From: Bacteroidota bacterium | GTDB taxonomy: Bacteria > Bacteroidota > Bacteroidia > UBA4408 | DNA: 64,000 bases | Assembly: GCA_016721765.1 (NCBI GenBank) | Contig: JADKHO010000001.1 | Location: 1,042,001 to 1,106,000, forward strand | Direction: 5' to 3' | In this document: positions 29,000 through 36,874 of the stretch, piece after piece | How positions within the stretch are numbered: position 1 is the stretch's first letter | Layout of the letters: each line of letters opens with the position of its first letter | Notes under the pieces: generated by a model | Seen by the model: only the letters and a program-made list of their open reading frames with translations | Told to the model about the DNA's origin: nothing | Database searches by the model: none | Program-made: the position numbers and the translations under genes

Positions 29000-30055
29000 A
29001 TGAAAAGAGTGTATTTGCTTTTCTTCTTTGCAATGGCAATTAGCGTTGCAACAACAGCACAAATTGACAGTATTGTTAAAGCCAAGATATTAGACGATGG
29101 ATCACAGGCGGCCGAAAAACTCTATAACAGCGGAATTGCTGATTTTGCAGCAAAAAACTATACTGCTGCATTAGCTAATTTTAATCAAGCTATTGCCTTG
29201 CGCGAAGGCTTTGAACGTGCGCTTTTTAACAGAGCCACGACCAAATCGGTGATGAAAGATTTTACGGGTGCAATAATGGATTTTGATAAAGCAATTTCGA
29301 TTGCACCTGCTGCAGATAGCTACTTTGAAAGAGGACAAGCAAAATATAGCACCGGGATGAAAGAGGAGGCTTTTCAGGATTATAACAAAGCTATTGAATT
29401 AAAAACAGACTATACCCAAGCCTACTATTACAGAGCCGGAATAAAATTTGAAAAGGAGGATTACAAAGGCTCTGAAGAGGATTATACCCAAGCGATAAAA
29501 TGGAAAATTGATTTTGCGTATGCTTATAACGACAGGGGAAGTGCAAGACGCATGCAAGGCAATTTTGATGGCGCAATTGAAGATTATAGCAAAGCAATTA
29601 GCCTAAACCCTGAAATTCCATTTGTGTATAATAATCGAGCAAGTGCCAAGCGCAAAAAAGGGGATTTAACGGGTGCTGTTGCTGATTATTCGGAAGCCAT
29701 TTCCCGAAAACCGGATTATGCAGAAGCATTCAACAACAGAGGAAGTGCCAAATTTGATTCTGGCGACTTTGAGGGATCCATAGTTGATTTTAGTAAGGCA
29801 ATTGCTCTCAATTCAGCCTATTCCTTTGCATACAACAATAGAGCAGCGGCAAAATATAAGTTAAAAGACTACAGAGGCAGCGCAGAAGATTGTACAAAAG
29901 CAATTCAACAAAATGAAAGCTATGGATACGCCTATTTGAATAGAGGAATTGCCCGTGAAATGTTGCGCGAGGAGGAAGGTGCTTGTGAAGATTGGAAAAA
30001 AGCGATTGGACTTGGCATTGATGCAGCAAAAAATTATGCCGGTGATTGTAAATAG
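29000..30055 (+). CDS. Exported TPR-repeat protein
   Basis: The preferred start at 29000 gives 351 residues with a clean signal peptide (M-K-R-V-Y-L-L-F-F-F ending at T-T-A-Q). An ATG seven codons earlier lies inside the promoter box. The mature part is almost wholly about nine 34-residue TPR units, recognised by repeated N-N-R-G/A-x-A-K, D-Y-x-G-A/S-x-x-D-Y/C-x-x-A-I and L-N-P spacing. TPRs bind other proteins. No enzymatic domain is present. The protein is predicted periplasmic or outer-membrane associated. The OmpA gene 193 bases downstream has its own promoter box, so the two may not share a transcript. Confidence 0.8.
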   Translation: MKRVYLLFFFAMAISVATTAQIDSIVKAKILDDGSQAAEKLYNSGIADFAAKNYTAALANFNQAIALREGFERALFNRATTKSVMKDFTGAIMDFDKAISIAPAADSYFERGQAKYSTGMKEEAFQDYNKAIELKTDYTQAYYYRAGIKFEKEDYKGSEEDYTQAIKWKIDFAYAYNDRGSARRMQGNFDGAIEDYSKAISLNPEIPFVYNNRASAKRKKGDLTGAVADYSEAISRKPDYAEAFNNRGSAKFDSGDFEGSIVDFSKAIALNSAYSFAYNNRAAAKYKLKDYRGSAEDCTKAIQQNESYGYAYLNRGIAREMLREEEGACEDWKKAIGLGIDAAKNYAGDCK

Positions 30056-30219
30056 AGCGAGTGAAAAATGGAGCAATTTTCGGCGGTGAAATTAAAGCAT
30101 GGTATATGAACAGGGCTCTTGCAATGAAACTAATCAGAATGAGCTAAAAAGCATTAATACGTGGCACATAAGAGATGTTGAATGTGTTGATGTGTTCATT
30201 ACACCTAAACAGGACAGAA

Positions 30220-30227
30220 TAAATTTG
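30220..30227 (+). promoter_or_regulatory. -7 promoter box before the OmpA-family gene
   Basis: TAAATTTG matches TAnnTTTG exactly, 21 bases before the ATG at 30249. No TTG lies at ideal spacing upstream. It supports 30249 as the start rather than the more distal in-frame ATG at 30099. Confidence 0.45.
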
Positions 30228-30248
30228 GATAAAACGCAATACAATTTT

Positions 30249-32297
30249 ATGAAGAAATTAATTTATTTGTTGGTTTTGATTGTTTCTGTAAGCCGGGCTC
30301 AAAATGTTGATTTTACAAAGGGTAACTTTCCGGATAACAGAGAAGGACTAGAGCAAGCAAAGGACAATCTAGACAAAGGGGATGAGCTTTTTAGTCAAGG
30401 AATCTCCTATTATAAAATGGCACTAGATCCCTATTTGCTTGCTAATACATTTAACCCCAATAATGCTTATTTAAATTATAAAATTGGGAGATGTTATTTG
30501 TTTTCCAGCACCAAAAAAAAGGCTATAACCTATTTAGAAAAGGCCATTCAACTAAATCCTGCGATAGAGTTTCAATCGGCTTATTACCTTGGATGGGCCT
30601 ATCAATTGGATTTACAGTTTGAAAAGGCAATTATACAATTTACAAAGTTTACACAAGCAAGTGGTAGCGGGACAGATTTCAAAGATTTACAAGCAGAAGC
30701 ACAACAACAAATAAAAGAGTGCAAAACAGGTATCGAACTTGTTAAAAAACCAATTCGTGTTTTTATTGACAATGCAGGCCCTGAGGTAAACTCGAAGTAT
30801 TCAGATTACGGACCGGTAATTTCTGCTGACGAATCGGTAATGCTATTTACTTCTCGACGAGATGGAACAACAGGAGGAGCAATGGATCCCGGAATTAATG
30901 AATATATGGAAGATATTTATATCTCTACAAAGCAAAACAACAAATGGTCAAAAGCGGTTAATCTTGGTCCTCCTGTGAATACAAATGATCATGATGCAAA
31001 TTCAGGACTAAGTGCAGATGGGCAAAAGTTCTTAGTTTACAACGCAACCGGACATGGAGATTTGTATGAAGCCAATTTAATTGGCGATAAATGGGGTGAA
31101 CCACAACCACTTGGAAGAAATATAAACACAAGCGCTCATGAATCTTCGGCATGTTACGCTCCGGATGGGAAATCGATTTATTTTGTTTCGGATAATCCGG
31201 AAACGAGTATAGGCGATCGAGATATTTACATTTCCACGAAGGACGAAAATGGAAAGTGGGGAAAAGCAATAAATCTAGGGCCAACCATAAATACTCCTTA
31301 TGGAGAAGAAGGAGTATTTATTCATCCTGATGGAAAAACCATGTACTTCAGTTCTGAAGGTCATAATACGATGGGAGGATATGATATTTTTAAGTCGGTG
31401 TATGAAAACGGAAAATGGTCGAAGCCTGAGAATTTGGGATATCCTGTTAATACACCAGATAATGATATCTTTTTTGTGATTTCGGCAAGCGGAAAGCACG
31501 GCTACTACAGTTCGTATAGTGATAACGGTATTGGTGAAAAAGATATTTTTTTAGTTACCTTTTTGGGAGCCGAAAAACCAATGGTGCTGAATAACGAAGA
31601 TAATTTGTTAGCCAGCATTGCCGCACCGGTTAAAGAAGTTGTGCTTGCACCAACACTCGAAATAAAGGAAGCGCAACTTACCATCTTGAAAGGTATAGTT
31701 AGCGATGCAATCTCAAAGAAGCCATTGGAAGCGACCATCGAAATTGTGGACAATAAACAAAATATTTCCATTGCTTCTTTTACATCCAACAGTGCAAGTG
31801 GAAAATATTTGGTATCCCTTCCTGCAGGAAAAAACTATGGAATTGCCGTTAAAAAGGACGGCTATTTATTTCAGTCCGAAAACTTTGATATTCCAGCCTC
31901 CGCAGCCTTTCAGCAAGTGGTGAAGGATATCAGTTTAAAAAGTGTTGATATTGGAAGTTCCATCGTACTCAAAAATATTTTCTTCGATAACGGAAAGGCA
32001 ACGTTACGCTCGGAATCCACGAATGAATTGGAACGACTAGGAAAATTGTTGTATGATAACCCCACATTAAAAATTGAAATTAGTGGACACACAGATAGTA
32101 AAGGAAGTGCTGAGCTCAATAAAAAACTAAGTGATGGCCGTGCCAAAGCAGTGGTAGATTACCTCATTGGAAAAGGCATAACAGGCGATAGGCTTACCTA
32201 TGTTGGCTATGGAAAAGATCAACCGATTGCCAGCAATGATACTGAAGATGGACGTCAGCAAAACAGAAGAACGGAATTTAAAATTATAGGAAAATAA
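30249..32297 (+). CDS. PorE-like OmpA/PD40/TPR protein (second copy)
   Basis: A 682-residue protein. The start at 30249 gives a signal peptide (M-K-K-L-I-Y-L-L-V-L ending S-R-A-Q). The frame is open 150 bases further up, but that part has no export signal. Domain order: TPR-like helices (about 30-140), PD40 propeller (about 170-410; P-D-G-K-S-I-Y-F-V-S-D and similar), CRD-like fold (about 455-545) and an OmpA peptidoglycan-binding domain (about 560-682; S-G-H-T-D-S-K-G-S, then L-S-D-G-R-A). It shares the PorE architecture with the protein at 11318-13219 but lacks a lipobox Cys. It probably links an outer-membrane complex to the cell wall. Which complex is not shown by the context. Confidence 0.82.
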   Translation: MKKLIYLLVLIVSVSRAQNVDFTKGNFPDNREGLEQAKDNLDKGDELFSQGISYYKMALDPYLLANTFNPNNAYLNYKIGRCYLFSSTKKKAITYLEKAIQLNPAIEFQSAYYLGWAYQLDLQFEKAIIQFTKFTQASGSGTDFKDLQAEAQQQIKECKTGIELVKKPIRVFIDNAGPEVNSKYSDYGPVISADESVMLFTSRRDGTTGGAMDPGINEYMEDIYISTKQNNKWSKAVNLGPPVNTNDHDANSGLSADGQKFLVYNATGHGDLYEANLIGDKWGEPQPLGRNINTSAHESSACYAPDGKSIYFVSDNPETSIGDRDIYISTKDENGKWGKAINLGPTINTPYGEEGVFIHPDGKTMYFSSEGHNTMGGYDIFKSVYENGKWSKPENLGYPVNTPDNDIFFVISASGKHGYYSSYSDNGIGEKDIFLVTFLGAEKPMVLNNEDNLLASIAAPVKEVVLAPTLEIKEAQLTILKGIVSDAISKKPLEATIEIVDNKQNISIASFTSNSASGKYLVSLPAGKNYGIAVKKDGYLFQSENFDIPASAAFQQVVKDISLKSVDIGSSIVLKNIFFDNGKATLRSESTNELERLGKLLYDNPTLKIEISGHTDSKGSAELNKKLSDGRAKAVVDYLIGKGITGDRLTYVGYGKDQPIASNDTEDGRQQNRRTEFKIIGK

Positions 32298-32324
32298 ATT
32301 TTCCTATAATTTTATCATGTCAAC

Positions 32325-32360
32325 AAAAAGGGCTGTTTTCGTTTTGAAACAGCCCTTTTT
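32325..32360. terminator. Bidirectional terminator between convergent genes
   Basis: AAAAAGGGCTGTTT (32325-32338) pairs with AAACAGCCCTTTTT (32347-32360) around an 8-base loop. T runs occur on both strands. It sits between the OmpA gene and the minus-strand operon ending at 32383. Confidence 0.88.
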
Positions 32361-32382
32361 GTTGTTCTTTTCTTTTTGAAAA

Positions 32383-33345
32383 TTACCACCATCCACGCAC
32401 ATTGTAAATGGTTACCGGTTTGCTGTAGTAAGAAACACCGATGTCTCGATAGGCCTTTATTCTCGCCTTTTCAATTTCCACATCGCCTTGTCTTTCTTCA
32501 AATTTATAGTCCCATTCCTTATCTCCTAGCTCTGTCATGCGTGCACTTATTTCCTTATTCAGGGCAAGTACTTCCGAATAACAGCTTGCATTCGGGTCGA
32601 TTGAAGCCATAATTACTCCGGCATTTCCTGCACCTTGTGCATTTTGATTTGCATTCCAGGCAGCGCGGGCTTCGGCAAGTTTGGTACCGCATTTAAAATC
32701 GTTGTATTTTTTATAGATAGGAGTAGCTGCAGCCATTCCCTTATCGTAACAAGCCTTACACACATCTGGAATAGAGGTAAGTTGGGCAATGGCTGCCTCA
32801 TAATTTCCGGTAGATGCAGCTCCTTCGGCCGATTTTACAATCGCATCACAACTGGTGTTGTAATAATTGATAATCTTTTTTTGTGCATCTTCCAACATGC
32901 TCATGATTCCCGGATCGTTTGGTTTAATCATGCGTAAAGCCTCTATGTAAGCCTTGGTTTCATTGGTTCCAACACCTTTCACAGTTACTGATTTACTTGC
33001 GAATTTTTTTCCATCTACCCCATCACCAACAAATAAAGTAACTTCCAGGGTAAGCGCATTCATTGCAGGAGGTCCGGCAATGATGTCCTTTGTAAGTACA
33101 TTAATATTTGGGGTGATAATAAATCGAGAACCAATTAAACCACCAGTCATACCATTTTGTGTGACTACTTGGCTCAATTTGTTTTTTAGCTGATCTTTTG
33201 CAGCCTCCGGAAAGGCCGCTATTTGATCGGAAACATAGGAACTGATTGCAATTCGGTTCAATTCCTCTTTGCTTTGGGCGTATCCTGAATTTGCAAGAGC
33301 GAAAGCTACACCCAGCAGAAACATGTTTTTAATTCCTTTTTTCAT
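32383..33345 (-). CDS. Exported protein of unknown function, last gene of a five-gene operon
   Basis: 320 residues with a signal peptide ending at G-Y-A-Q-S. The N-terminal half is beta-rich (R-F-I-I-T-P-N-I-N-V, L-T-L-E-V-T-L-F-V-G). The middle contains K-A-Y-I-E-A-L-R-M-I-K-P-N-D-P, then I-I-N-Y-Y-N-T-S-C-D. The C-terminal half has TPR-like helices with a P-D-V-C-K-A-C pair. From memory, proteins of this layout occur widely in Bacteroidota without a known role. The N-terminal pattern recalls lipoproteins of the LPP20/CsgG class, but I cannot prove this. It is 16 bases after the DUF6175-like gene and surely shares its transcript. Confidence 0.6.
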   Translation of the reverse strand: MKKGIKNMFLLGVAFALANSGYAQSKEELNRIAISSYVSDQIAAFPEAAKDQLKNKLSQVVTQNGMTGGLIGSRFIITPNINVLTKDIIAGPPAMNALTLEVTLFVGDGVDGKKFASKSVTVKGVGTNETKAYIEALRMIKPNDPGIMSMLEDAQKKIINYYNTSCDAIVKSAEGAASTGNYEAAIAQLTSIPDVCKACYDKGMAAATPIYKKYNDFKCGTKLAEARAAWNANQNAQGAGNAGVIMASIDPNASCYSEVLALNKEISARMTELGDKEWDYKFEERQGDVEIEKARIKAYRDIGVSYYSKPVTIYNVRGWW

Positions 33346-33361
33346 TTCAGTTTTTTTAAAA

Positions 33362-34309
33362 TTATTTGTCGCCTAATACAATGGTAGCTTGTCCAAGGCC
33401 TTTGGTCATTAGCTTATTTGTAATGCCATAAGGAGGAGCTTGCAAAAACTTCTGCAAATCTTTACAAAATCCTCTAGCATCAATTGCTTTACCACCGGCA
33501 TCGTACAAAGGAATTCGCACTTGCTCAAACAACATCATGTTTTCGGTTGCATCTGTAGTACTGAATCTTCCTTTTTGTGTATTGTCTTTCAACCAGCCTT
33601 CAATCACATCTCCCAATTCTTTTCCGCCAAAATCTTTTTCCAAATCACCATCCCAAGAATCGAATTTCTTAACACGTATAATGATTTCGCGCCCATTCGC
33701 AAACATATCATCAAAGTGGGTTTGCAAGGAAGCATTAAAGTTATCCAAATGCGCCAATACAGCTTCTTCCAACAAAACCGGTAAGTCTGCAGAAAAGGAG
33801 GGAGCTCCGGTTCCAACTGCGGTAGCAACCTGCTTATCGGTGTAAGCATCCAAGCCTTGCAAGTTAAACGTAATTGATTTTTTGGGGCCGGTAGTATTCA
33901 CCGTCCAAGTTAATTGCATAATAATGTCAGCTTTAGCTGTTTTCTTTAATTTATCAACAGGGCTTTCCGCAACAGCAGCACCGCCTTTACTGGTTAGCAT
34001 TGCATTTTCAGCACTTTCAGACTCTAGCGTTTTAAGAGCCGATTCCGCATTTTTTAAAGGGAAGCCTCTATCTGCCATTAGGCCATTAATTTTACTTATC
34101 ACTGTTAGCAAGTCTGCATTTTCCTGAAAAGCTTTTTTGTAATTGGGAACTTTAACTTTGGTTCCTTGATTATCGAATTCCATCATATAGCCGTTCGTAT
34201 TGCACCACACGTCGCTTGGCAACACCATTATGGTAGGTTTTTTTGCTTGTCCAAAGCTTTGACTTGCCATAAACAAAAGGCATACAAGAAATAAAGAAAT
34301 TTTTTTCAT
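33362..34309 (-). CDS. Exported DUF6175-like protein
   Basis: 315 residues with a signal peptide ending S-Q-S-F-G-Q-A. The mature N terminus K-P-T-I-M-V-L-P-S-D-x-W-C-N and the segment L-M-A-D-R-G-F-P-L-K-N are what I remember of the Bacteroidota family DUF6175; the family number is from memory. The pattern (short beta strand plus P-S-D, helix, then I-I-M-Q-L-T-W-T-V-N) resembles CsgG-like and FlgT-like proteins that build on a nucleotide-free Rossmann-type core. Function is unknown. It lies 11 bases after the lipoprotein gene in the same operon. Confidence 0.65.
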   Translation of the reverse strand: MKKISLFLVCLLFMASQSFGQAKKPTIMVLPSDVWCNTNGYMMEFDNQGTKVKVPNYKKAFQENADLLTVISKINGLMADRGFPLKNAESALKTLESESAENAMLTSKGGAAVAESPVDKLKKTAKADIIMQLTWTVNTTGPKKSITFNLQGLDAYTDKQVATAVGTGAPSFSADLPVLLEEAVLAHLDNFNASLQTHFDDMFANGREIIIRVKKFDSWDGDLEKDFGGKELGDVIEGWLKDNTQKGRFSTTDATENMMLFEQVRIPLYDAGGKAIDARGFCKDLQKFLQAPPYGITNKLMTKGLGQATIVLGDK

Positions 34310-34320
34310 AGGTAGTTTTT

Positions 34321-34821
34321 TTAAGGTAAAACAATATTTTCAGCAATCATTCTCTTTTTTAATTCTGCACGAAGTACGCGCACAATAACACCATATTCTA
34401 CTCCCGTATCGGCTGCTTTCCGATCTTTTAAAACCTTAGGAATAAGTGGCTCGTCTTTTTGGTTTACATATTGCGTAAAGTCACCGCCATCGGCAAAAAA
34501 CTTATTAAAAAAGTCTTCATATTTTTCCTGCGCATTTACATCAAAAACAACAGGCTTTACATTGCACTCGGTTTTTCCATTTCGGATTCCTTTAAAGAGT
34601 ACATCGCGCACGGCATTTTTTTTAGCTTGCTCCACAGCATCTACTCTGTTTTTACCATACCCCCATGCTTTTAGGGTTTGAGAGCCGTCCATTTCTGTTC
34701 CCATGCACTCGGTTTCATAAGTATAGTTCCCTGCAATCTTTTTTTGAGGATGGCAAGCGCTAAAGTATAGCATGCTTGCAATAAGCACACTTATAAGTGA
34801 TAGTTTGGTTAGTTGTCTCAT
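34321..34821 (-). CDS. Small lipoprotein, paralog of the preceding operon gene
   Basis: 166 residues with a lipoprotein signal (L-Y-F-S-A-C, Cys about 23). The mature part aligns by eye with the 178-residue protein just upstream: E-C-x-G-x-x-x-D-G-x-x-x-x-K-x-W-x-Y, then A-x-x-Q-A-K-K-N-A-V and F-K-G, then F-F-x-x-F-F-A-D-x-G. The A-x-x-Q-A-K-x-x-A pattern is also typical of LPP20-like lipoproteins, which suggests but does not prove a relation. It starts two bases after the paralog's stop, so the pair looks like a tandem duplication with one copy made lipid-anchored. Function unknown. Confidence 0.65.
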   Translation of the reverse strand: MRQLTKLSLISVLIASMLYFSACHPQKKIAGNYTYETECMGTEMDGSQTLKAWGYGKNRVDAVEQAKKNAVRDVLFKGIRNGKTECNVKPVVFDVNAQEKYEDFFNKFFADGGDFTQYVNQKDEPLIPKVLKDRKAADTGVEYGVIVRVLRAELKKRMIAENIVLP

Positions 34822-34823
34822 AG

Positions 34824-35360
34824 TTAAAAACCTGAAGATAGTCCTTTAATAATTCCTGCTGCTTCTAAATCTTTGCGCAAGGCATCCTTTTGAATAGATA
34901 CGATTACGCCAACTTTATACTCCTTGCCCACTTTAACTCGCTCTCCAACTTGGTCGCCAGAGCTACCTACGTATTTCATGTATTTACCGTTATCGGCGAA
35001 AAACAAATCAAAAAAATCAGCTTTTTCTTGTTCAATTGCCGGGCTACTCGCTAAAGGTTTTTGAGCTGTACAGCCCTGTGCCCCTCCGGCAAATCCTTTA
35101 AATACAATTCCGTGGACTGCATTTTTTTTAGCTTGATCAAGCGCTACATTTGCTTTTTTAGAGTAGCTCCAAACTTTTACCAGGTAGGTTCCATCGGTGC
35201 CCACACCGGCACATTCAATTTCGTATTCCCAGTTTTTGGTGTCTTTATCCGCCTTGCGGGCTGCTTGAGCAGACGCTTTGTTGCTAAGTGCTGTTCCAAG
35301 CAAGAGCGCAATTGCAACAGCTGTTGATTTTAGCAAATTTATTCCGTTTTTTGTTGTCAT
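34824..35360 (-). CDS. Small exported protein, paralog of the lipoprotein downstream
   Basis: 178 residues with a signal peptide (hydrophobic to about 30, S-A-Q-A). It carries the same core as its neighbour: Y-E-I-E-C-A-G-V-G-T-D-G-T-Y, L-D-Q-A-K-K-N-A-V, F-F-D-L-F-F-A-D-N-G-K-Y. It lacks the lipobox, so it is predicted soluble in the periplasm. Both paralogs keep two Cys residues (E-C-x-G and Q-G-C / T-E-C) that could form a disulfide. It lies 43 bases after the first gene of the operon. Function unknown. Confidence 0.62.
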   Translation of the reverse strand: MTTKNGINLLKSTAVAIALLLGTALSNKASAQAARKADKDTKNWEYEIECAGVGTDGTYLVKVWSYSKKANVALDQAKKNAVHGIVFKGFAGGAQGCTAQKPLASSPAIEQEKADFFDLFFADNGKYMKYVGSSGDQVGERVKVGKEYKVGVIVSIQKDALRKDLEAAGIIKGLSSGF

Positions 35361-35403
35361 TGTTTTTTGATTTAGTTAGTATATAGAGTAGTTTAGTTGG
35401 TTA

Positions 35404-36621
35404 TTAATTTTTTTGACGAATAAGCATTCCCGGATAAAACTCACCGCCACTGACCTTTTTAAACTGGGTGTATTTATGTGACTGAGCGGTATCTCCTTCA
35501 GCTCCGGCCATATAGCGATTATCCCAAACACCCAATTCACGTGATGCCTTAATCATACCCACTTTATTATAAGATGTTTTGCCATTTTCATCCATAACCT
35601 GTTCCAGCACCTGAAATTTATCGCCAAATTCAACTCCTTCTTTCAGCCCTACTTCGGCCGCAATTGGATTAATGTTAATTAAGGGTGATTTGGTTCTAAA
35701 TTCTTCGTGGTTGCGCTGAAGCTTTGCAATTACTTTATCGGCGGCTTTTACAGTTGCACGAGCAATTAAGGTGTCTTCATCAATTTTCATGCTTTTTAAC
35801 GCTTGGACATCCGCCCAAGATTTTTCGGAGCCAATGTAGGTAAGGGTAAAGATATTGGATTTATTGAAAGCCTTAACTTTATTGGTATCTAGGTTTGCAT
35901 CATCAGTCCAATATTGGTTGTAAAACACGGATGATATGGAATCGGTCCAGTTTAAGCGATAGAGATAAGATGTGGTAACAATTACATAACCGCTTCCCAA
36001 CTCGGTAATTACTTTATTGGCAGCATCAATTTGTTGCCGAGTTTTAGCCGTGTCTCCGCTTGTTCCCTGAGCCAATGAGGCGGCTAGGGCATCGTTTAAA
36101 AATCCGGTGGTCTTGCTTGCAACTTCTTCCTTATTGGTGTATTTAAATTCACTTATGAGTACAAATGTATTTCCAATTAATTCTTCACCTGCATCCGCCA
36201 ATAAGGCTAAACCACGTTTATTAAGCAGTGCAGTACGCGCATCCATTTCGCTAGCGTTGTAAGAACCTCTCTCGGAAATAAGATTCATGTTAAATCCTCC
36301 TTTTGCACTTCGGTTAAACCATTTTGCTACCGCTTTTTTTGCCACCTCATTTATATTCAGGTAGCTGTCGATATTTTTTTCTTGTTTTTTAATTTCCGGA
36401 TTTGAAACAATTGAACGAGAAATTAAATTGTGGTTGTTAAACTTATCCGGAAAAGGAGCATGCATAAATGCATACTTAATAGTCGAATAATGGGCTCGGC
36501 TGGTGTCATCAATCATTAATGTGTAAAGTGAGCTTCTTCGATACTTAACACCCTTGGGGTTTACTTGAGCGAATATAGCACTTGTAAATAAGGTTAAGAT
36601 GAGCGTAATTTTTAGTTTCAT
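35404..36621 (-). CDS. Exported protein of unknown function, first gene of the five-gene operon
   Basis: 405 residues with a signal peptide ending at S-A-I-F-A-Q. The middle part has T-F-V-L-I-S-E-F-K-Y and L-G-S-G-Y-V-I-V-T-T-S-Y-L-Y. The C-terminal part (V-G-L-K-E-G-V-E-F-G-D-K-F-Q-V-L-E, then V-G-M-I-K-A and V-W-D-N-R-Y) resembles the C-terminal beta-barrel of FlgT-like proteins, where a K-x-G-D-x-F/Y-V strand is typical. This is a pattern-level impression. It leads a run of five exported proteins, all minus strand, with gaps of 2-43 bases. Its divergent neighbour is recQ. Confidence 0.6.
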   Translation of the reverse strand: MKLKITLILTLFTSAIFAQVNPKGVKYRRSSLYTLMIDDTSRAHYSTIKYAFMHAPFPDKFNNHNLISRSIVSNPEIKKQEKNIDSYLNINEVAKKAVAKWFNRSAKGGFNMNLISERGSYNASEMDARTALLNKRGLALLADAGEELIGNTFVLISEFKYTNKEEVASKTTGFLNDALAASLAQGTSGDTAKTRQQIDAANKVITELGSGYVIVTTSYLYRLNWTDSISSVFYNQYWTDDANLDTNKVKAFNKSNIFTLTYIGSEKSWADVQALKSMKIDEDTLIARATVKAADKVIAKLQRNHEEFRTKSPLININPIAAEVGLKEGVEFGDKFQVLEQVMDENGKTSYNKVGMIKASRELGVWDNRYMAGAEGDTAQSHKYTQFKKVSGGEFYPGMLIRQKN

Positions 36622-36874
36622 AAGGGGTAGATTAATTAATTTACAAGCGGTTAGGCTGTTTCATAACTGATTCTAAAAAATTGGTAGACCAAATAAACAG
36701 TATTTTTTGAAAAAAACAAAATGAATTACTTCTTTATAGAAATAAATGGTGTCTCCGTCTGTATTTTTATCGCATTAAGGGATGATATTTGCCTAAATCA
36801 GCTGATTCAGAAAATTCATTTATTAGGTTTGAAAAAGTAAAATCAATATATAAATCGAATAGTACATTTACGAA
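36622..36874. other. Divergent intergenic region between the exported-protein operon and recQ
   Basis: 253 bases, A+T-rich. For recQ a weak -7 box TACATTTA lies at 36863-36870, directly before the ATG. No exact promoter box was found for the minus-strand operon. GGCTGTTTCA at 36653-36662 echoes the terminator core seen elsewhere but has no pairing arm nearby. Confidence 0.3.
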
